Source: Flavobacterium sp.
GTDB taxonomy: Bacteria > Bacteroidota > Bacteroidia > Flavobacteriales > Flavobacteriaceae
Reading direction: 5' to 3'
NCBI GenBank assembly: GCA_023251135.1
Contig: JAHEZJ010000017.1
Span: 55,120-119,119 of the forward strand
Length of the DNA stretch: 64,000 bases
Made by a program: the position numbers and the translations under genes. This document shows, piece after piece, positions 44,814 to 52,667 of this stretch (position 1 is its first letter; each line of letters begins with the position of its first letter). The notes under the pieces are model-generated. The model was not told the DNA's origin. It saw only the letters and a list, made by a program, of their open reading frames with translations, and searched no databases.

Positions 44814-44821
44814 CAAACTTA
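44814..44821 (-). promoter_or_regulatory. -7 box adjacent to the AraC start codon
   Basis: On the minus strand TAAGTTTG fits TAnnTTTG and lies only four bases before the ATG at 44809. A leaderless transcript, or an alternative downstream start, would follow. Confidence 0.45.
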
Positions 44822-44945
44822 AGTATTAAATTGTAAATGACAGCTGCCTACTTTGTATATGGATGATACTATTAGTATGACACAAAATAAGCAGCTATAA
44901 ATACAAGATATTGAGTATTTTTCATTATTATTTTGCCCTTAAATT

Positions 44946-45713
44946 TTAGATTTTAATGGAGAGAAAATTTAGTGACCTGATTTTAATTAAGCGCAATTCT
45001 TCTAACAAAGCCTTATCCTGCAACGGTATATTTTTTCTATCCTGATCAATAACGGCCGGATGATGTTTTGGATCATAAAGCATCGCGGTACACAAGCAGG
45101 TTTTCCTTTCCTTATTCATCACTACAGGGCAGTTTACACATGATTTACAACTCTTCCAAAACAGTTCATCTGAGGTCAGCTCTGAGAAGGTCAGTTGTTT
45201 AAAACCGAGTTCATAGTACATTTTTACTACGGCAAGATCTGACGTTAAACTAAAGATACGTGCATTCGGGTACTTCTCGCGGCTCAGTTCAAAAATTTTT
45301 ATTTTTATCTTTTTCGCAAGTTCGGTATGTTTAAATTCAGGTGCTACAACTAATCCTGAATTAGAAACATAGCTTTCGTTCTCCCATGAATTGATAAAAG
45401 AAAAACCTGCCCATCTTCCGTCTGATGCAAAAGCTATGACAGCATCTCCTTTTTTCATTTTCGCCTCCAAAAGCTCCGGAGCGCATTCCGAAATCCCAAT
45501 TCCGCGAGCTTTTGCAGCTAACAAGGTGGCTTCACAGATTTCTTTGATCCAATAGGTATGACTGCATCTCGCTTTTTCAATAATAAAATCCACAGCTTCT
45601 ACAGTGTCTTTAACAGCTGAAGACGCCGCCTTGTTACGGGATGAATCAGAAGAGGAGAAAAAATTCTTAGTTAGATTTATTCTGGGATCTATAATAGGAT
45701 TTATAATTTTCAT
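44946..45713 (-). CDS. GNAT-like N-acetyltransferase with C-terminal Cys cluster
   Basis: This 255-residue protein has a GNAT-type core at about residues 60-180 (IGISECAPELLEAKMKKGDAVIAF, GLVVAPEFKHTELAKKIKIKIFELSREKYP, MYYELGFKQL). A cluster C-x2-C-x2-C-x10-C-x-C follows at roughly 195-215. The cluster could bind zinc or an Fe-S centre and is not part of ordinary GNAT domains. The substrate is unknown. No operon partner is visible: the neighbours are the AraC gene downstream and a small membrane protein ORF upstream. Confidence 0.7.
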   Translation of the reverse strand: MKIINPIIDPRINLTKNFFSSSDSSRNKAASSAVKDTVEAVDFIIEKARCSHTYWIKEICEATLLAAKARGIGISECAPELLEAKMKKGDAVIAFASDGRWAGFSFINSWENESYVSNSGLVVAPEFKHTELAKKIKIKIFELSREKYPNARIFSLTSDLAVVKMYYELGFKQLTFSELTSDELFWKSCKSCVNCPVVMNKERKTCLCTAMLYDPKHHPAVIDQDRKNIPLQDKALLEELRLIKIRSLNFLSIKI

Positions 45714-45833
45714 AATTGTTTACGTATAGGATGGGACTTATATTTAATGGGGTTTCTGTAAAAACAATACTTAGTATACTATTAAAGTTATTATTGAAAT
45801 AATATGCCATTATGACCTTAAATTGAATACTTT

Positions 45834-45980
45834 CTATAGCATTTTAAAAATTAGAAAAACAGCAAGAAAGAAAACTAAAGCAAAAACTATTAGGTTGATG
45901 ACTCTATCTTTGTTCTGCATGGATTTATTGGATGCGTATAGTTTTGCAATCTCTCTATCTCTTGTTTTATTTGTTTTCAT
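45834..45980 (-). CDS. Possible small single-helix membrane protein, 48 aa
   Basis: From the ATG at 45980 the product is 48 residues. A charged N-terminal half (MKTNKTRDREIAKLYASNK) is followed by one hydrophobic helix, INLIVFALVFFLAVFLIF, and a short tail. The composition is that of a real small membrane protein, and GAAGAAAT just upstream could be a ribosome site. An overlapping ORF on the plus strand is also open but looks less protein-like. No family is recognised. Confidence 0.45.
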   Translation of the reverse strand: MKTNKTRDREIAKLYASNKSMQNKDRVINLIVFALVFFLAVFLIFKML

Positions 45981-46056
45981 ATTTCTTCTATTTGATACTG
46001 TTTGGGGGTATATGGATGTTGATACAACTATCATGAAAAGTTTTATAATGATCTAA

Positions 46057-46511
46057 ATCAATCCTGCACTATTGATTTTTACAAAAACTTTTGAGTTGAT
46101 TTTCACCCATAAAGACAAACGATATGCCAAAACAACTCAAAAAACCATAACCGATTGAATAACAAACAAATGCAGGGATTAAGCTTTTATATCATTTATA
46201 AATCCTTATCAAACTGATAGAATAAGCCATTCAAAATGAAAGGCTTTATGATCTTATAGGGTATTTTATCCTGCGCCTTTTCACTGCTACTCCTTTTAAA
46301 AGCTAAAAAAATAACAGGAAAAATAACTAAACGGGATTATTGCGTACCTAAAATCGTACTTTTTTAATCCTCTTACAAATTGTTATTAATCAACTTTACA
46401 GTGTCAATTACCTGATACTGATTTTGATACTTTTTTTTCAAGGTCAATGATGTAATTACAATCTATGCTTTACTAACCAATTAATTATTTATTAACCTTA
46501 AAGTTTTAAAA
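46057..46511. other. Gene-free stretch upstream of the PL14-like lipoprotein
   Basis: About 455 AT-rich bases. I find no supported ORF, no repeat and no good TTTG/TAnnTTTG pair; TCAACTTTAC near 46389 is a weak -7 candidate. The long 5' region may hold regulation of the lipoprotein gene. Confidence 0.5.
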
Positions 46512-47306
46512 ATGAAAAAAATCTTAAAATTAGCAAGTTTGTTATTTATTACAGTAGTGGTGTTTAGTTCCTGCGAAAAGGAACAGGAGTCCAATGTGCC
46601 GCAAAGCGTTACCAAAGACGAGTCGCAAATCGTCAATAATGAGGTGCAAGAAAACACCAAAAAAGAGGCCCTTTCAGCTGCTGCGGCATTAGCTGGTAGT
46701 GCCGGTGCCAGAACGATCACATTGCAAACCAATACCTTATCCTGTCCGGGTGGTTTATGTACCTCGTACGGTGTTTGGTCTGAAGGGGTTTACACCGTTT
46801 GGTTCCAGATGAGATTTAATTCCGGATTTTATTGGAGCAGAGGTGGTAAATGCGGCTATGGAATTCTAATTGGTGACCAGAATACCGGTGGCGACCCGGG
46901 ATGGGATGGCAATGGCGGTAGTGCCCGATTTATGTGGTATTGCCCAAATGGATCAAATTCTGCTATAGGAAGCGGAGCTTATCTTCAGCCTTATGTGTAT
47001 TACAAAGATCAGCCTGGACAATTTGGAAATGATTTTGGAAAAAAGTACTTCATACAGGAAGGTGTTACCTACAATTGTCAGATCTCTGTTAAATTAAATA
47101 CCGGATCAAATACAAACGGATATGTGAAATACTATGTAAACGGTACCGAATTATTGAATCAAACCATTCGTTGGGTAACAAACGATTCAAAACGAAATGT
47201 GAATGCAGTAAGTCTGCACACCTTCCGTGGCGGTAGTCAGGAATACTGGAAAGCTCCGGTAACAAGTTCTATTTATTATCCTACTGCTACCTGGGATGCT
47301 CAATAG
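46512..47306 (+). CDS. Lipoprotein with polysaccharide-lyase-14-like domain
   Basis: This 264-residue protein has a lipobox SSC (Cys21) and a spacer of about 45 residues rich in Glu, Asn and Ala. A beta-jelly-roll domain follows with the PL14 pattern: VWFQMRFNSGFYWSRGGKCGYG, GWDGNGGSARFMWY, LQPYVYYKDQ, FIQEGVTYNCQISVKLNTG. The RGGK, SARFMW and YYKDQ motifs line the substrate groove in alginate and glucuronan lyases. An exposed lyase or polysaccharide-binding protein is likely. The gene is solitary with a strong terminator. Confidence 0.7.
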   Translation: MKKILKLASLLFITVVVFSSCEKEQESNVPQSVTKDESQIVNNEVQENTKKEALSAAAALAGSAGARTITLQTNTLSCPGGLCTSYGVWSEGVYTVWFQMRFNSGFYWSRGGKCGYGILIGDQNTGGDPGWDGNGGSARFMWYCPNGSNSAIGSGAYLQPYVYYKDQPGQFGNDFGKKYFIQEGVTYNCQISVKLNTGSNTNGYVKYYVNGTELLNQTIRWVTNDSKRNVNAVSLHTFRGGSQEYWKAPVTSSIYYPTATWDAQ

Positions 47307-47342
47307 TAACTATAAACTAGCTGTTTAGACCATAATAAAATC

Positions 47343-47378
47343 AAAAGCTCTCATTTCTTATGAAGTGAGAGCTTTTTT
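47343..47378 (+). terminator. Terminator after the PL14-like gene
   Basis: AAAAGCTCTCATTTC and GAAGTGAGAGCTTTT form a long stem with a TTAT loop and T run. Loop architecture resembles the TTTCTTACGAA hairpins elsewhere in the window. It may also serve the convergent patatin gene. Confidence 0.85.
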
Positions 47379-47420
47379 GTATTTGATACTATTAGTCCGA
47401 AAGAATAAATGAAAGTTTAT

Positions 47421-49583
47421 TTACTTCCTGCCGAGTACCTCTTTAGGATGTACTTCTTTTAGGTTCTTTTCCATTCTTCTAATATTATAATCAGAAATGA
47501 CCCAGTTCATCGGATATGGGACTAAAGTGTCAATGGGATTTTCTGGCAAATTCTCTTTACAGAATGACTCGTGATCCATTCTAAAAGAACTACGCTCTAT
47601 ATAATCCTGTAATTTTTTATTAGACAATTCTGTCTGATTGCCGTACGTACCTAAAACGGTTATAAGAGGAGCTGCCAGATCATTTACTAATGGATGTAAT
47701 GTTTTAGGTTCCTCCTTTTTAACTGTGCCATTGGATATGTATATTATTTTGAATTTTAGTTTGTTGCGTAATTGGTAAAAAATGTCATCCTTATTGCCGC
47801 TTTCCATTCGGAACTCAATGCGCTGCAGAAGTTCTGAGGTAATTCCGCCTCCACTGTTATCGTAATAACCTCCGTCCACAAAATACTTATTGTTTATTTC
47901 TCCTGCTGGTGACAGGTAAGGAAAACGAGCTCCGAGAACGGCTGCGGTACTCAATTTTATATTTTTGTATCCCCCATCGGTATCTGCATCCAGCTGCGAA
48001 AGCACATCCAGACGGTGTGTAAAAGGAAGGTTAATTTTCACATTGCTGATAACACCGGATGAACCGCTTTCAATATTGGTTGTATTAACAAAGACAATAG
48101 GCAGACGTCCAGTATAATCAAAAACAGTGTCCAGCGTCCCTTTAAAATACTGTCCGATTTGAGAGTTGTAATCCGACTTTTCCATTGCGGTTGCCAATGC
48201 CTCTGCCCTGTCGTCCTGCAATAAATAAGGAACTAAATGACGCAATAAATCCGGGCCTAAAAAACGGGCTAAAGGATAAGTCAGAAAATCGGCTTCAAAA
48301 AAACCAGCGGCAGGATAGTCGCTTATTACCTTTGTGGTATCTTTAATGGTGATTGACGGATCGACCAGCGTGGTATAAAATGCGAGAGTACCGACAGAGC
48401 CTCCCGAAGCCCCCGCTAAACTGAGAAGATGGTCTGAGAATTTATCTTCAGGATAAGCGGCCTCCAATTTTGACAAAACAGAAGCTACCCAATAACCTGA
48501 TTTAGAAGCACCACCGTCTGCAATAACCAAATATATCGGATAAGATGTAGTGTCTTTTTTTAGGACATTTGAACGGATCGGATTCTGAATCCATGCGTCG
48601 AGATACTTATCAACTTCAAGTCTATCGGCGTACAAATGTTTTGTGGTGGTCTCCTCCAGATTTACATCATACGGATCGTAAAAATAGCCTAGTAGTATCG
48701 CCCACAAAACAATAAGCACTGTAAACCGAAAATTATACTTGACAGCGTAAGATTTGATCTTGCATACAAAAGCTACCCACAATCCCATTGCCAACAGAAG
48801 ACAGCCCAGCGAACCATATCGAATGGCAAAATCAGGTGAAAAAAGAATTAATAAATACAATACAAACGACAAGTATAATGCTCCGTAAAAAATCCTTTTC
48901 CATCCCGTGCTTACCGTAACACCAACAGTTGTTTTTCTTTTTTGTACAGCGACAAACACAAACAGAATTTGCAGCAAAAAGTAAAAAATAGAAAGAAACA
49001 TCCAATACTCAATATGGAGTGGATATCTAAGAGCATCCTTTATGAACAGGATATCAAAACTTTTCGAACCGAATAAATAAATGAAAAGTATAATATAGCT
49101 GATGCCTGTAACAATACTAATCGTAATGAGTCGTCTGGTTTTTAAGTTAAAAGTTGTGTCCAGTAAAAAATAATAGACATTATGAAACAACAGCAGTGCC
49201 CAAAAAAGCCAAATCGTTTTTTCCTCAAAAACAATAGCTGGCAGGTTTAATGCTGCAAGCTGCAAGCCGACGGCTACATTATACCCTAACAAACGAGGAA
49301 AATGAGTGTAAATTCGAGGTGTCGCAGCACCATACATTATTATAAATAAATTTGCAATTTGTCTGGAACTTAGCCAGGACAATAACATCCATAAAATTAC
49401 GCTCAAGTTTGTAAATACAAACGGCCCCAAATATTCAACAGTCTGCATCAACATATCCTGTCCCATTGGGAGTTTAACGATGACAAAATAATAGAGTATC
49501 AAAAAAACAAGACCGGGTGAGAACAAGTAAATACCTCGTATTAAATTGCTTGCGTTTATTATAAAAAATCGAAATAGAGTCAT
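47421..49583 (-). CDS. Patatin-like phospholipase with N-terminal membrane domain
   Basis: This 720-residue protein has about eight to nine helices in residues 10-300 (e.g. GIYLFSPGLVFLILYYFVIV). A patatin domain then follows: oxyanion DGGASKSGYW, nucleophile motif GASGGS (catalytic Ser) and the catalytic Asp in VDGGYYDNSGGG. Patatins release fatty acids from phospholipids. Membrane-embedded patatins of this sort are uncommon, so the enzyme may act at the inner membrane on lipids or lipoproteins. No signal for secretion (type IX tail) is seen. Confidence 0.82.
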   Translation of the reverse strand: MTLFRFFIINASNLIRGIYLFSPGLVFLILYYFVIVKLPMGQDMLMQTVEYLGPFVFTNLSVILWMLLSWLSSRQIANLFIIMYGAATPRIYTHFPRLLGYNVAVGLQLAALNLPAIVFEEKTIWLFWALLLFHNVYYFLLDTTFNLKTRRLITISIVTGISYIILFIYLFGSKSFDILFIKDALRYPLHIEYWMFLSIFYFLLQILFVFVAVQKRKTTVGVTVSTGWKRIFYGALYLSFVLYLLILFSPDFAIRYGSLGCLLLAMGLWVAFVCKIKSYAVKYNFRFTVLIVLWAILLGYFYDPYDVNLEETTTKHLYADRLEVDKYLDAWIQNPIRSNVLKKDTTSYPIYLVIADGGASKSGYWVASVLSKLEAAYPEDKFSDHLLSLAGASGGSVGTLAFYTTLVDPSITIKDTTKVISDYPAAGFFEADFLTYPLARFLGPDLLRHLVPYLLQDDRAEALATAMEKSDYNSQIGQYFKGTLDTVFDYTGRLPIVFVNTTNIESGSSGVISNVKINLPFTHRLDVLSQLDADTDGGYKNIKLSTAAVLGARFPYLSPAGEINNKYFVDGGYYDNSGGGITSELLQRIEFRMESGNKDDIFYQLRNKLKFKIIYISNGTVKKEEPKTLHPLVNDLAAPLITVLGTYGNQTELSNKKLQDYIERSSFRMDHESFCKENLPENPIDTLVPYPMNWVISDYNIRRMEKNLKEVHPKEVLGRK

Positions 49584-49928
49584 GGTAAATTTGGAGTTTG
49601 TTATTCGACATTAAGCTGTTAACCTATTCTTTTAATTATTATAATGCAGGGGCCAAATTAGCTTAGCATATGCCTCTTTACGGATTGCTATTCCTTAGAA
49701 ATTAGGCCTTACAGCTTTATCAAGCTAATTTATGAATTAACACAGAATCCTAAGCAAGTATATACACCTGTTTACCAAACTCTTAAATCACATTCAGAAA
49801 TAATACCCCTAAAACTGGTCTGTTATCGCTCTGACAAAATCATCAGGCAGCTGTGGTACTCTATACCATAGTGTTAAGTCCTTAAAATTCTTAAATTTGC
49901 AACGCTAGCCTAATTATAGAGAACCAAA
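49584..49928. promoter_or_regulatory. Intergenic region with the promoter of the AraC gene
   Basis: 345 bases. TAAATTTGC at 49892-49900 matches the -7 consensus, 29 bases before the AraC ATG, without a clear TTTG. A small inverted repeat TGGTA-CTCTA-TACCA lies at about 49854-49868. Confidence 0.45.
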
Positions 49929-50810
49929 ATGCAGGAAACCAAAGGACTAATTCAGCAAATAAAATTACATAGCAAAATTGCCATTAGAGTAAGTACGAAC
50001 TCTGATAATCAATTGCCTGAGGATGTAATGAAAATGCTTACCCGTCCTCACCGTAAAGCCAACTTTTTCTTTGTGTTTATTGAAAACGGTTCGCTTACCC
50101 ATAAAGTGGATTTAAAAGATCTGACCATTTCCAACGGGCAATTATTTTTTATCCTGCCCAACCAAATCCATACAGCTCCCAAAGAGGTTAACGATAGTCT
50201 TAAATATTTCAAAATGAGCTTTGATCAAAACTGTTTGTCGTTGCTTCCTCAGCAGTTTTCTTTCTTACTCAATCCCTTAAACTCACAAATCGTTTCCTTT
50301 GATCACGATTCAAAACAGCGGGTAAAAACTCTTTTTGAACTTTTGAACAGCATTCTAAATACAGCCGGAAATGAAATAGACGGAGCTATTATACTGGCTC
50401 ATCTTAATTCGATACTGACAGAAATAAACACTGCCTATTTTAAAAATGTAGTGAAAGAAAACGCACTGCCTGTCCGGCTTTCAAAATACATTGATTTTAA
50501 AATTGCCGTTGAAACTCATCTCACCGAACAACTTCCCATAAATACTATGGCAGATCATCTGGCCGTAACAACTAACCACCTTTACAACATTGTGAAAGAG
50601 TTTTCGGGTGTTTCACCAAAAGAATTTATTACCAATCGTTTGATATTGGAAGCGCAACGAAAACTACACTACTCCAAATCCTCTGCTAAAGAAATCGCGT
50701 ACGAACTGGGCTTTAACGACCCCGACTATTTTTCACGGCTTTTTAAAAAGACTACAGGAAAAAGTATTAGCAATTATATCACTGACATTCAGGATTTGTC
50801 AGGCAGTTAA
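49929..50810 (+). CDS. AraC-family transcriptional regulator
   Basis: This 293-residue regulator has an N-terminal cupin-like sensor (IENGSLTHKVDLKDLTISNGQLFFILPNQIH) and a C-terminal AraC DNA-binding domain (INTMADHLAVTTNHLYNIVKE; AKEIAYELGFNDPDYFSRLFKKTTGKSISNY). It is followed after 65 bases by an SDR gene in the same direction, a common pairing in which the regulator controls the dehydrogenase. Confidence 0.9.
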   Translation: MQETKGLIQQIKLHSKIAIRVSTNSDNQLPEDVMKMLTRPHRKANFFFVFIENGSLTHKVDLKDLTISNGQLFFILPNQIHTAPKEVNDSLKYFKMSFDQNCLSLLPQQFSFLLNPLNSQIVSFDHDSKQRVKTLFELLNSILNTAGNEIDGAIILAHLNSILTEINTAYFKNVVKENALPVRLSKYIDFKIAVETHLTEQLPINTMADHLAVTTNHLYNIVKEFSGVSPKEFITNRLILEAQRKLHYSKSSAKEIAYELGFNDPDYFSRLFKKTTGKSISNYITDIQDLSGS

Positions 50811-50875
50811 CAGGAATTGTCCAACTCATTTCAATTTGCTCCGTCTACTTTTACAGCTCACTAATTTATTAAAAA

Positions 50876-51598
50876 ATGAAGTCAGCACTTATAACAGGAG
50901 CCAATAGAGGAATCGGTTTTGAAACCGCAAAACAATTAGCAGCACTCGGATATTTTGTTTACATCGGCAGTCGGGAAAAAGCAAAAGGACTTGAGGCAGT
51001 TGCAGCACTTAAAGCATTAGGTTTTTCAAATGCAGACTTTGTCGAATTAGACGTTACCAACATTTTGTCTGTCAAAGCAGCGCGGCAAACCATAGAAAGT
51101 AAAACACCCCAATTAGATATTTTAATAAACAATGCCGGTATTAGCGGTGGCTTTCCACAACCGGCACTTACAGTTCCGTTAGAACAGGTAAGAACCGTTT
51201 TTGAAACCAATTTCTTTGCTCCAATTCAGGTGATACAAGAATTTATCGATTTACTGAAAAAATCAAACGAACCAAGAATTGTAAATGTAACGACCGAACT
51301 TTCTTCGATTACCAAACATCAGGATCCTGACTGGGAATTTTACGCCTATAATCCTTCGGCTTACGGAGCTTCAAAGTCGGCCTTAAATGCCTACACCGTC
51401 ATGTTAGCCAAAGAACTTAAAGACAGTAATTTTAAAGTAAATTGTGTTTGCCCCGGTTTTACCAAAACAGCGTTTAATAACTACCAAGGCGTAAGACCCG
51501 TCGAGCACGGAGCAAGAGCAATTGTAAAATATGCAACCCTTACTTCAGAAGGTGCAACAGGAAAATTCTTCAATAAAGATGGCGAAATGCCCTGGTAA
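50876..51598 (+). CDS. Short-chain dehydrogenase/reductase (carbonyl-reductase-like)
   Basis: This 240-residue SDR has TGANRGIGFETAKQL (cofactor motif), DILINNAGISGG, and the active-site YGASKSALNAYTVMLAKE. The C-terminus KVNCVCPGFTKTAFNNYQG is typical. The TGANRGIG start groups it with carbonyl-reductase-type SDRs that use NADPH on small carbonyls. Substrate unknown. It is likely controlled by the AraC regulator before it. Confidence 0.88.
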   Translation: MKSALITGANRGIGFETAKQLAALGYFVYIGSREKAKGLEAVAALKALGFSNADFVELDVTNILSVKAARQTIESKTPQLDILINNAGISGGFPQPALTVPLEQVRTVFETNFFAPIQVIQEFIDLLKKSNEPRIVNVTTELSSITKHQDPDWEFYAYNPSAYGASKSALNAYTVMLAKELKDSNFKVNCVCPGFTKTAFNNYQGVRPVEHGARAIVKYATLTSEGATGKFFNKDGEMPW

Positions 51599-51707
51599 AC
51601 GTAAAACACCAGCCGATTTGCTCATTTCAAAGTCGTTATCCTTAAACTCAGAACTTTTTATATCTGTTTTTTCATTAAATTTACGTATCAACTTTTAATG
51701 CGTTTAT

Positions 51708-52589
51708 ATGGAAATGAAGGATCCGGAATTAGTTTCTATTAAAGAGGTGTTCATTAGAAAGGTAGACGGGATCGAAAGTTCGTCCTTCCCGGATATTGTC
51801 TCTGTCGAAGAGCCTCTTGAAATAAGGATCAGTTATGGTTCTGAGGCTGAAAGGGTACAAAAAAACATCTCGGTGACCATGCGCACACCCGGGAATGATC
51901 TGGATCTTGCGGTTGGTTTTTTATTCACTGAAGGCATTATTTCTTCCTATCAAAACATCAAAAAAGTGTACCATATCGAAAAGAATTGTACCGTACAAAA
52001 GAAGAATGTAGTTCAGGTCGATCTTATCGAAAATTTTATTCCACATTTGGTACAAACAGACAGGAATTTTTATACGACTTCAAGTTGTGGTGTTTGCGGG
52101 AAAAGTGCCATTGAATCCATCAGAACGGTTAGCGCTTTTAAAGATATTCAAAATTCTAAACTAAAATTGTCAACAGCTGTACTTTACCAATTACCCGACA
52201 AATTAAGAACTGGCCAAAGTAGTTTTGCTCTTACTGGAGGCATTCATGCGGCGGGGCTTTTTACTCTTGAGGGAGAATTAGTGCTTTTGCAGGAAGATGT
52301 TGGACGACACAATGCTTTAGACAAGCTAATTGGCAAGGCTCTGGCTGAAAACCTATTGCCCTTAAACAACTATATCCTGCTTCTGAGCGGCAGAATCAGT
52401 TTTGAGTTAATTCAAAAAGCGGCTATGGCTGGAATATCAATTGTAGCGGCTATTGGCGCGCCCTCTAGCCTGGCAGTTGAATTGGCAGCAGAATTTAACA
52501 TTACCCTACTGGGGTTTCTTAAAAAAGAGAGATTCAATATCTACCATTCTACTGATCAGGTATTCATTCCGACCTCCAGTAAAAATTAG
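51708..52589 (+). CDS. fdhD: Formate dehydrogenase accessory sulfurtransferase
   Basis: This 293-residue protein has the FdhD Cys motif SSCGVCGKSA and the conserved FALTGGIHAAGLF and EDVGRHNALDKLIG. FdhD passes sulfur from IscS/NifS to the molybdenum cofactor, which activates formate dehydrogenase-type enzymes. The neighbouring gene 78 bases downstream encodes such an enzyme. No molybdopterin synthesis genes are in the window, so these must lie elsewhere. Confidence 0.93.
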   Translation: MEMKDPELVSIKEVFIRKVDGIESSSFPDIVSVEEPLEIRISYGSEAERVQKNISVTMRTPGNDLDLAVGFLFTEGIISSYQNIKKVYHIEKNCTVQKKNVVQVDLIENFIPHLVQTDRNFYTTSSCGVCGKSAIESIRTVSAFKDIQNSKLKLSTAVLYQLPDKLRTGQSSFALTGGIHAAGLFTLEGELVLLQEDVGRHNALDKLIGKALAENLLPLNNYILLLSGRISFELIQKAAMAGISIVAAIGAPSSLAVELAAEFNITLLGFLKKERFNIYHSTDQVFIPTSSKN

Positions 52590-52667
52590 AATACATTTTG
52601 AATCGCTACGATATAAAATTATAATTATCCCGGTTTTTTACGAGTATACTACTTAAATGCAAAAGTT

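Noticed and set aside
45823-46056. 77-aa plus-strand ORF with hydrophobic segments
   Set aside because: The overlapping minus-strand 48-aa frame has better composition and a cleaner helix; both are unlikely to be real together.
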